NCBI GenBank assembly: GCA_038230595.1
Contig: JBBRMY010000168.1
Coordinates: forward strand, 1-5,314
Length of the DNA stretch: 5,314 nt
DNA from: JBBRMY01 sp038230595
GTDB taxonomy: Bacteria; Bacteroidota; Ignavibacteria; Tepidaquicellales; Tepidaquicellaceae
Direction: 5' to 3'
The notes beneath the pieces are model-generated. The model was not told the origin of the DNA. It did not search any database and worked only from the letters and a program-made list of their open reading frames with translations. This document shows, in pieces, positions 1 through 4,381 of the stretch. Numbering within the stretch: the first letter of the stretch is position 1; each line of letters starts with the position of its first letter. The position numbers were made by a program, and so were the translations under genes.

Positions 1-3
1 CAT
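1..3 (-). CDS. possible start codon of a minus-strand gene leaving the left edge
   Basis: The complement of the first three bases is ATG. On the minus strand it is preceded by a purine-rich AAAGGA about ten bases upstream, a plausible ribosome binding site, and by an in-frame TAA two codons upstream, so it would be the first start in its frame. Nothing of the product is inside the window, so no function can be given. If real, the gene points the same way as hsp20 and the 1-380 region is its leader. The match could be chance in AT-rich DNA. Confidence 0.3.
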
Positions 4-91
4 GTTTTAGTTTTCCTTTCTTGTTTTTTAAAAGCTTTCGGCTCTTTTAATTTATTTTTTTATTTCAAAACTCTTTGTGACAATTATGTCG

Positions 92-119
92 TTCCCAAAT
101 GCTTCCATCGGGAATCCCG
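92..119. repeat. GGGAATCC-type palindromic repeat, copy 1
   Basis: TTCCC (92-96) pairs with GGGAA (110-114), with an inner ATG/CAT pair around a CTTC loop. The right side also forms the near-perfect 11-bp palindrome CGGGAATCCCG (109-119). The 12-mer CATCGGGAATCC (106-117) recurs exactly at 866-877 on the other side of hsp20. This looks like a short interspersed palindromic repeat. Confidence 0.45.
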
Positions 120-179
120 TCAATCAATGACAGTATTTTATTTACTAAAGCTTATATCCAAACTCTTCAACTCGACTCT

Positions 180-305
180 CTTTTAACACTCAAAAAGGGT
201 GAGCTTTTTGAGAAGCTGCACCCTGTTACTGAGATTTAACTTATGACAAAGGAGAGCCGACTTCCTTTGTCCAAGTCAGCAGATGGTATCTGCTGTTTAT
301 TATTA
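180..305 (+). ncRNA. candidate structured RNA (hairpin cluster)
   Basis: Several stems lie within about 110 bases. CTCAAAAAG (189-197) pairs with CTTTTTGAG (204-212) over nine bases. An overlapping alternative pairs GGGTGAGCTT (197-206) with AAGCT-G-CACCC (213-223), ten pairs with one bulge, and the two cannot form together. GACAAAGGA (245-253) pairs with TCCTTTGTC (263-271). CAGCAGAT (277-284) pairs with ATCTGCTG (288-295) and is followed by a T-rich tail on the plus strand. A small plus-strand RNA ending at this last hairpin is one reading; a structured minus-strand leader or a cluster of palindromic repeats are others. I recognise no known RNA family: a CTGAGAT stretch recalls the TPP riboswitch but the rest of that motif is missing. 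The strand is uncertain. Confidence 0.25.
277..305 (+). terminator. terminator-like hairpin with T-rich tail
   Basis: A perfect 8-bp stem, CAGCAGAT/ATCTGCTG (277-284 and 288-295) with a GGT loop, is followed on the plus strand by TTTATTATTAT. The minus-strand side has no T run, so if it terminates anything it is plus-strand transcription. The tail is interrupted by A residues, which weakens the call. Confidence 0.35.
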
Positions 306-380
306 TAAATCAAATTAATTCATCCGCATCTTAAAATATTCATCACTTGTAAAATCGTATTTCCGGCAATGTAATTCTGA

Positions 381-818
381 TTATTTTATTACTATTTCCT
401 TAACAACAGGCTTAACTTCTTCAACTTTCGGGAGCATTATGTGAAGAACTCCGTCAGCATATTTTGCTTCAATTGAATCTGTCTTTATTTCAGCTGTTAA
501 ATTGAAAGTTCTTTTGAATTCGCCATAATATCTTTCATTTGCTATAACGGTCTTATCTTTGAATTCTTCATTTTTCTTCTTAGAGCCTGAGATCGTCAAA
601 GTGTTATCTTCAAGATTGATCTTTACATCTTCTTTATTTACACCGGGTACTTCCAGTGAAATATAGAAATTATCTTTATCTTCATTTATTTCTGATTTTG
701 CAAAACTGCTTTTTCCATCATTCCAGTTGAATGCAATGTCAGAAATTCCTTTCCAGTCTCCAAATAATTTTTCGAAGTCGTTCCAGTCTGTGTTGTGCTT
801 AAATTTTACTACGTTCAT
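381..818 (-). CDS. small heat-shock protein, Hsp20/alpha-crystallin family
   Basis: This encodes a 145-residue cytoplasmic ATP-independent holdase chaperone, which binds unfolding proteins until DnaK/ClpB can refold them (family knowledge). A short aromatic-rich N-terminal arm (1 to about 42) precedes an alpha-crystallin domain at about 43-134, with the hallmark 'VPGVNKEDVKI' strand (57-67) and the family signature A-x4-GVL-x-I-x-LPK (118-131). The C-terminal tail ends in I-V-I (142-144), the IxI motif that plugs a neighbouring subunit and drives oligomer assembly. Length and domain order are normal for the class. The start is fixed by a strong AGGAG seven bases upstream. No CIRCE operator is visible upstream. 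The gene stands alone between palindrome-rich non-coding stretches and may have a long leader. The identification is secure; the exact symbol (hspA, ibpA and so on) is not. Confidence 0.97.
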   Translation of the reverse strand: MNVVKFKHNTDWNDFEKLFGDWKGISDIAFNWNDGKSSFAKSEINEDKDNFYISLEVPGVNKEDVKINLEDNTLTISGSKKKNEEFKDKTVIANERYYGEFKRTFNLTAEIKTDSIEAKYADGVLHIMLPKVEEVKPVVKEIVIK

Positions 819-825
819 TTTTGTT

Positions 826-830
826 CTCCT
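826..830 (-). promoter_or_regulatory. Shine-Dalgarno site of hsp20
   Basis: The minus strand reads AAAGGAGA upstream of the hsp20 ATG, with seven bases between AGGAG and the start codon. This is near-ideal and settles the start. The spacer and leader next to it are very A/T-rich and show no stem covering the site, so an RNA thermometer masking this site is not evident. Confidence 0.8.
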
Positions 831-852
831 TTAATTTTTATTTTAATTATTT

Positions 853-877
853 CCCCGATTGCCTTCATCGGGAATCC
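853..877. repeat. GGGAATCC-type palindromic repeat, copy 2
   Basis: CCCGAT (854-859) pairs with ATCGGG (867-872) around a TGCCTTC loop. The stem extends imperfectly to TTCC/GGAA. CATCGGGAATCC (866-877) is identical to 106-117. It lies in the hsp20 upstream region, about 35 bases from the start codon, so it would be in the mRNA leader if transcription starts further upstream. Confidence 0.5.
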
Positions 878-919
878 AGCGTCATTCTTCATTTCATTTT
901 TAAATCTGTTTACAATTTT

Positions 920-970
920 GATTCCCTGTTACGTTCCGGGTCCTTTCAGCCCGGAACGTGACAAGGAATC
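920..970. repeat. 51-bp palindromic element with a 21-bp stem
   Basis: The left arm 920-940 pairs with the right arm 950-970 over 21 positions, with one C/A mismatch (926/964) and one T/G wobble (930/960), around a nine-base loop TCCTTTCAG. The core of the stem is ACGTTCCGGG/CCCGGAACGT, much more GC-rich than its surroundings, and the ends are GATTCC/GGAATC, echoing the GGAATCC ends of the two neighbouring palindromes. There is no T-run tail and no gene end next to it, so it is not a typical terminator. A mobile palindromic repeat (REP or MITE type) is the most likely reading. If transcribed from further upstream it would form a very stable hairpin in the hsp20 leader. Confidence 0.7.
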
Positions 971-1048
971 TTGATAAGCATTAATACAATCAGTGTGCCA
1001 AAAGGGAAAGTGGATTTTTGAGCTGTAATTAGAGGTATGAATATTTAG

Positions 1049-1127
1049 TAATTGACAATTTATTCTTTTGATTGAATTATAATTCAATATTTAGAAAGTT
1101 TTGTCAATTATATGAATTTTTTGTCAA
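1049..1127. promoter_or_regulatory. candidate divergent promoter/operator: concentric dyad with TTGACAA boxes
   Basis: A perfect 18-bp palindrome, ATTGAATTATAATTCAAT (1071-1088), is flanked by a second perfect 10-bp inverted repeat, TAATTGACAA (1049-1058) and TTGTCAATTA (1101-1110). Both have the same centre, between 1079 and 1080. The outer arms contain TTGACA on each strand and the inner palindrome contains TATAAT on each strand, giving -35/-10 pairs on both strands, but with a 20-bp spacer rather than 17. A further TTGACAA lies on the minus strand at 1127-1121, 20 bp from the one at 1107-1101. This suggests a regulated divergent promoter for hsp20 and the DUF1272 gene. No regulator is encoded nearby, and the local AT richness makes part of it easy to get by chance. 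Confidence 0.4.
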
Positions 1128-1224
1128 AAATTTGTATACTCCGACAGAATGTTGAATTGCAACCGAAGATTTTGCTTTAATTGCCTCAATTTTTTAGACT
1201 GTTGCTGAGAACAGAATTTTTTGA

Positions 1225-1362
1225 TTTTATTTGCCCCAGCCTTTAGGCTGGGGTTAATATTCTTTTTATTCCAGGCTTTAGCCGAATCATTTTATTATGA
1301 AGGTTTGGCTAAAGCCGATATTCTTTAAATAACACCCGACCTAAAGGTCGGGGCAAATAAAA
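1225..1362. repeat. 138-bp composite palindromic element (REP/MITE-like)
   Basis: The ends are a 13-bp inverted repeat, TTTTATTTGCCCC (1225-1237) and GGGGCAAATAAAA (1350-1362). Each end runs into its own hairpin: CCCCAGCCTTTAGGCTGGGG (1234-1253) and CCCGACCTAAAGGTCGGG (1335-1352). Inside lies another inverted pair, GGCTTTAGCC (1274-1283) and GGCTAAAGCC (1307-1316), each of which is itself nearly palindromic. The 9-mer ATATTCTTT follows both a left and an inner unit (1257-1265 and 1318-1326). All four units share a CTTTAG/CTAAAG core. No target-site duplication or coding sequence is seen. This architecture fits paired REP units of the kind moved by RAYT (TnpA-REP) transposases; no such gene is in the window. 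Confidence 0.7.
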
Positions 1363-1462
1363 ACAGTTTAACCCAAGAAAAATTAAAAATCTAAATGAAT
1401 ATCTCATCATCCATATTAATTACAGTTCTTTCTCTTTATTTTAAATTAAACAAATTAATACC

Positions 1463-1678
1463 ATGCTTGAATTAAAACCTTCCTGTGAGAATTGTCGAGT
1501 GCAGCTTTTGCCTGACGCTTCTGATGCAATGATATGTACATTCGAATGTACGTTTTGCGAAAAGTGTGTTACTGAAGTTTTAAAAAATGTGTGTCCGAAC
1601 TGCGGAGGGAATTTTGAAAGAAGACCTATCCGTCCTGCAAAGATGTTAGAGAAATATCCATCAGGTAAAAATAAATGA
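1463..1678 (+). CDS. DUF1272 domain protein, small eight-cysteine zinc-binding type
   Basis: This 71-residue protein matches the DUF1272 family from end to end: an 'MLEL+PSCE.C' start, 'P.DA.DAMICTFECTFC..C' in the middle, 'CPNCGG' and then 'RRPIRPA' near the end. Eight cysteines occur in four pairs (8/11, 25/29, 32/35, 44/47), a spacing that suggests two zinc sites in a compact RING- or ribbon-like fold; zinc binding is inferred. The cellular role of the family is unknown to me. There is no signal peptide or membrane segment, so it should be cytoplasmic. The start is the family-typical one, although no Shine-Dalgarno site is evident. Its 3' end faces the 333-aa gene, with only 19 bp between the stops and no hairpin terminator. 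Confidence 0.93.
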   Translation: MLELKPSCENCRVQLLPDASDAMICTFECTFCEKCVTEVLKNVCPNCGGNFERRPIRPAKMLEKYPSGKNK

Positions 1679-1697
1679 CAAACTTTTAATTTTATTA

Positions 1698-2699
1698 TTA
1701 ATTTTCTCTTCGTCCTTCATTCATCTTTTCATATCTCTTCATATAGTCGAAGAATTCATTATCATTTATCAATTGATAAAACCAATTAAAATATTTTGTT
1801 CTAATTAAAAGAGTTTTTAATTTCTCGATAGTTTCTTTTTTTATATTTTGATTTTTGTTATTTATATAATCAATCAAAATCGCTTCGTAACAATAATTCT
1901 CCATATGTTTGCTTTCCGGAAATTTCATTATTTCATCGAATATTTGTTCCTGATATTTTTCATTAAAGCTATGTTCATCTTTAAATTTAACCAGTAACAA
2001 TAAATTGGAGAATACCTGATCATAATAAACTGAATTTGGATATTTAATTAAAAATGATTCATTCAATTGTATTTCATTATTTTTCAAATTATAAAAATCA
2101 TTAAACTCCTCTTTTTTTGCCTCACTAATTTCATTTATATTTAAAATTATTGTATCAGAAACTATATAATTAAAGTCCTTATCTTTTTTTATTAAATATC
2201 CATCACGTTCCATTCTGTATTTTAATGAAAATTCATAAGTACCTGGAGAGAATATTCTTTTTTGTATAAAGATTTCATTTTTTTGGGGAATACTTTCATT
2301 TCCAAAATCTGAATATAAAAATATTTGATTCCGAAGCACTGAGTCAGGTTTTAATATAAATTTGTTAGTTACATAATTTCCTTCAACAATAGGTTGATAT
2401 TTAATAATTTTACCTGTTGATATATTTTTTATAAGTAGTCCCCAGAGTACCTCCTGAATGTAATAATTATCTACTGTATCAGTCCTTTTACTTACATTGA
2501 CAAGATCAATATTCAAAAATACATCTTCACCTTTTTCATAATTCTGTTTTTCAAATGATAGTATGAATTTATATCCATGGTAAATACTATCTACAGGAGG
2601 GATGCTCATATCCTCGGAGTATACATCCTGAGTAAATTGAGAAAATAAGATCAGAAATAATATAAAAGCAATTGGACCCGATCTTTGGAAAGTTTTCAT
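1698..2699 (-). CDS. secreted protein with Ig-like N-terminal and TPR-like C-terminal region, unknown function
   Basis: I do not recognise a named family. The 333-residue product begins with a Sec signal peptide: a positive start, a hydrophobic core at about 9-22 and a V-Y-S cleavage site near 26-28. There is no lipobox cysteine, so it should be periplasmic or secreted. Residues about 40-190 are predicted beta-rich, with 'SFEKQNYEKGEDVFLNIDL' (48-66) and 'SPGTYEFSLKYR' resembling Ig-like beta-sandwich domains that open with a 'Y..GE.I.....L.N.S' pattern. From about 192 the protein is helical, with two 'K[YF]P[NE]S' turns (near 220 and 259) as seen in YfiO/TPR-like repeats. The C-terminus is charged and has no sorting domain. 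The start is supported by GGAGG seven bases upstream. The ATG overlaps the TGA of the small upstream ORF as ATGA, implying translational coupling to the minus-strand unit that begins at 4224. Confidence 0.75.
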   Translation of the reverse strand: MKTFQRSGPIAFILFLILFSQFTQDVYSEDMSIPPVDSIYHGYKFILSFEKQNYEKGEDVFLNIDLVNVSKRTDTVDNYYIQEVLWGLLIKNISTGKIIKYQPIVEGNYVTNKFILKPDSVLRNQIFLYSDFGNESIPQKNEIFIQKRIFSPGTYEFSLKYRMERDGYLIKKDKDFNYIVSDTIILNINEISEAKKEEFNDFYNLKNNEIQLNESFLIKYPNSVYYDQVFSNLLLLVKFKDEHSFNEKYQEQIFDEIMKFPESKHMENYCYEAILIDYINNKNQNIKKETIEKLKTLLIRTKYFNWFYQLINDNEFFDYMKRYEKMNEGRREN

Positions 2700-2845
2700 T
2701 CTAATTCCTCCGCTTTCTTAGTCATCCATAACCGTGAAGACACTTTTTCTGCTTTATCTAATTTTTGTTTAAAATCCTTTACCATAATTTCCCTTTCCTT
2801 AATCCCGGATGCGGTATACCAATTTATAATTGCTTCAATAGCCAT
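2696..2845 (-). CDS. small overlapping ORF between the 466-aa and 333-aa genes (49 codons, or 29 from an internal start)
   Basis: A frame of 49 codons bridges two larger genes. Its first ATG (2845) lies 22 nt inside the end of the 466-aa gene, and its TGA overlaps the ATG of the 333-aa gene as ATGA. The first ATG lacks a Shine-Dalgarno site, but the internal ATG at 2785 (codon 21) has AAGGAAAGGG just upstream and would give a 29-residue peptide. The product is charged and helical, without a signal peptide. Its end, 'SSRLWMTKKAEEL', resembles the end of the 466-aa protein ('SISKAWLLKQL') in an S-[KR]-x-W-x-x-K pattern. It may therefore be a coupling or leader peptide, a real small protein, or the leftover tail of a deleted paralogue of the upstream gene. 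A frameshift of the 466-aa gene itself is less likely, because that gene already has a plausible end. Confidence 0.45.
   Translation of the reverse strand: MAIEAIINWYTASGIKEREIMVKDFKQKLDKAEKVSSRLWMTKKAEELE
2707..2711 (-). promoter_or_regulatory. Shine-Dalgarno site of the 333-aa secreted protein gene
   Basis: The minus strand carries GGAGG seven bases before the ATG. The site lies inside the last codons of the small overlapping ORF (2845-2696), so a ribosome finishing that ORF would stop directly on the next start. It confirms the start at 2699. Confidence 0.75.
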
Positions 2846-4224
2846 GCTTTAGAAATACTATCTGAATTTTTAATAGTCTTATTAAGGACTCCGATACCTG
2901 CACTGTCCCCTTTTAATTTTAATTTCAATAGATGTTCATAGAATTTTGCAAATAGCAGGTAAAGCCTTTTAACTGAAAGAGAAACTTTCTTTTCCCTCTT
3001 CAGAAAATGATTAAAGGCGTCAACTGCCATAAGAGATTGATCGTACAAGCCTTTTTCAAAATAAATTTTCAGGGTAAGAACTCTCAGGCTCAGCTTATAG
3101 CTTATTTCTGAGAAATTCAGTCTGGATAATATCTCAAGCGCTGTCTCATAATCCCTGTTCTTGTAAGAATAATTTGCTTCACAATAAAGAACAATATTTA
3201 CTTTATCATTTGTGAAGATATGTGACTTAAATTTATCCATGAAATCCCGGGCAAAGCTTAGATCATTCACGTCAAGCGCACAGGAAACAATATTTTTGAA
3301 GATCTGGCTTTCGAGTTCATTATTATAAAGAAGCAGTCCTTCATTTATCAGATCTTTATATATACCAAGCTCTTCAAGCTTATATTTATCCGATCCCCTG
3401 TTCGTTTCTAAAACACAAAAATTCAGCATCATAAAATATCCGTGCTCAAGGTCCTGCTCTGATATTTTATCTTTGTGTTCAGGTATCAATTGCTTGAGTT
3501 CAAGAAAATATTTCTCTTCCATCTTTATGCTAAGCTGAAGGATATTATAAAGTATCTTTATAAGGGGTAATCCGAAATATACATTATCTGTTATATATTT
3601 TGTGAACTCATTTACTTTCTTTTTATCTATTGAAATTTCGGAAACATTCAGGCTTTCCTGAGCAATTACAATAAAGCCAATCAGCTTTTTAATAGCATGA
3701 TAAACATCAACATTATAAACGGCAGTATAAAATAATTCAGCTCCTTTCGATCTTTCCCTCATTGTGTGATGGATAATTTCAATTTCAAGAAGCGTTTGAT
3801 TATCGCGATAATATTTTTCACCATCTTTTTTTTTGCTGTTCAGTTCTGATCTTGAACTTCTAAGCTTTTTAATAAAATGTGTGTCTATTTTCCTTTGATC
3901 AAGCTGCTCCAGAAGAAGTGCTGACTTCATAGTATTATTTTTTTCCAGTGCAGTAAGCGTAAGAAATTTTTCAGCTAGAAAAAGAAGCTCACTGTTCAGC
4001 CTTCTGATCGTTGCATTATTATATTTTTTTTGGGGATATAGCAAATTAAATATATATTTTGGATCTCCTTTGCTAAAATCCGGATAATAGCTTCGTAGTA
4101 TTTTAAAGTAATTAGTAACATAAGAAGCTTTATTATAAAATGGAGTTTCAACGAATTCACTAAAGGAATTCATCTCATCAGGAGTAAATGACCTGAATAT
4201 CTTAAAAAGTGTTAATTTATCCAT
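2824..4224 (-). CDS. conserved helical (TPR-like) cytoplasmic protein, unknown function
   Basis: This 466-residue product has no signal peptide or membrane segment and looks all-helical. The N-terminus 'LTLFKIFRSFTPDEMNSFSEFVETPFYNK' (residues 4-32) followed by 'YYPDF' resembles a family of uncharacterised proteins I associate with Bacteroidota/Ignavibacteria, often carrying an 'F..F..SP.FN' motif; this is from memory and is not a database result. Residues about 347-410 ('ANYSYKNRDYETALEILSRL' and the following helices) look like TPR-type helical hairpins, suggesting a protein-interaction scaffold. The end, 'SKAWLLKQL', fits a complete C-terminus. The start is the first ATG after an in-frame TAA nine bases upstream; no Shine-Dalgarno site is present, only an A-rich stretch. 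It is the first gene of the minus-strand unit with the small ORF and the secreted 333-aa protein, and it is divergent from the beta-propeller gene. Confidence 0.7.
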   Translation of the reverse strand: MDKLTLFKIFRSFTPDEMNSFSEFVETPFYNKASYVTNYFKILRSYYPDFSKGDPKYIFNLLYPQKKYNNATIRRLNSELLFLAEKFLTLTALEKNNTMKSALLLEQLDQRKIDTHFIKKLRSSRSELNSKKKDGEKYYRDNQTLLEIEIIHHTMRERSKGAELFYTAVYNVDVYHAIKKLIGFIVIAQESLNVSEISIDKKKVNEFTKYITDNVYFGLPLIKILYNILQLSIKMEEKYFLELKQLIPEHKDKISEQDLEHGYFMMLNFCVLETNRGSDKYKLEELGIYKDLINEGLLLYNNELESQIFKNIVSCALDVNDLSFARDFMDKFKSHIFTNDKVNIVLYCEANYSYKNRDYETALEILSRLNFSEISYKLSLRVLTLKIYFEKGLYDQSLMAVDAFNHFLKREKKVSLSVKRLYLLFAKFYEHLLKLKLKGDSAGIGVLNKTIKNSDSISKAWLLKQL

Positions 4225-4381
4225 ATTTTTTTAGCTCACAAATAAACTTAATTTCATCAATTTTTACACTCTAGCAGCAATATCATTTAATTATCTAAAC
4301 TCACAAATCTAATTAAAAATCTTTGATTTATAAAGGTATTTGAAGTAATATACATTCAATATAATTAATCAAAATTCGAAC
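4225..4381. promoter_or_regulatory. 157-bp divergent promoter region
   Basis: The spacer between the 466-aa gene (minus) and the beta-propeller gene (plus) must hold both promoters unless transcription enters from outside. On the plus strand, TTGATT (4323-4328) and TAATAT (4346-4351) are 17 bp apart and about 30 bp before the start codon; each matches the sigma70 consensus at four of six positions. On the minus strand, TAGATTTG (complement of 4304-4311) fits the Bacteroidota -7 pattern TAnnTTTG, but no matching TTTG -33 box is seen. Both calls are weak in such AT-rich DNA. Neither start codon has a Shine-Dalgarno site. Confidence 0.3.

Larger units (their letters stand above)
1..380. other. 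non-coding region downstream of hsp20, rich in hairpins
   Basis: No convincing protein-coding gene is seen in these 380 bases. They contain a weak AAAAGC/GCTCTTTT hairpin followed by a T-rich run (about 28-60), an imperfect TTCCC/GGGAA palindrome (92-119), and a cluster of perfect or near-perfect stems between 189 and 295, listed separately. Positions 300-380 show nothing recognisable, and no clear terminator lies directly after the hsp20 stop codon on the minus strand. Confidence 0.6.
819..1462. other. 644-bp divergent intergenic region between hsp20 and the DUF1272 gene
   Basis: No protein-coding gene is supported here. The region holds four separate structured elements, listed individually: a GGGAATCC palindrome (853-877), a 51-bp long-stem hairpin (920-970), an AT-rich concentric dyad with TTGACAA boxes (1049-1127), and a composite palindromic element (1225-1362). 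Both flanking genes are transcribed away from it, so terminators are not expected and the hairpins need another explanation. Positions 971-1048, 1128-1224 and 1363-1462 show nothing stronger than weak AT-rich promoter-like strings. No good Shine-Dalgarno site precedes the DUF1272 start. Confidence 0.6.

Noticed and set aside
28..60. AAAAGC/GCTCTTTT hairpin followed by T-rich sequence, possible plus-strand terminator
   Set aside because: The stem is short, bulged and mostly A/T, and no upstream plus-strand gene can be seen in the window.
197..240. GGGTG...CTGAGAT resembling part of a TPP riboswitch
   Set aside because: The conserved CCTGATCTGG-type second half and the matching stems are absent, and the GGGTG stretch is better paired with CACCC at 219-223.
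1199..1223. CTGTT/AACAG hairpin followed by a T run, terminator-like
   Set aside because: The stem is only five pairs, the T run is short, and no gene ends nearby on the plus strand.
1679..1697. Possible bidirectional terminator between the convergent DUF1272 and 333-aa genes
   Set aside because: The 19-bp gap is only T/A-rich, with no stable stem.
2696..4224. Frameshift joining the 466-aa gene to the downstream 49-codon frame
   Set aside because: The 466-aa frame already ends in a plausible C-terminus, and the other frame has a stop just upstream of its own ATG inside the gene, so a single sequencing error is not needed to explain it.
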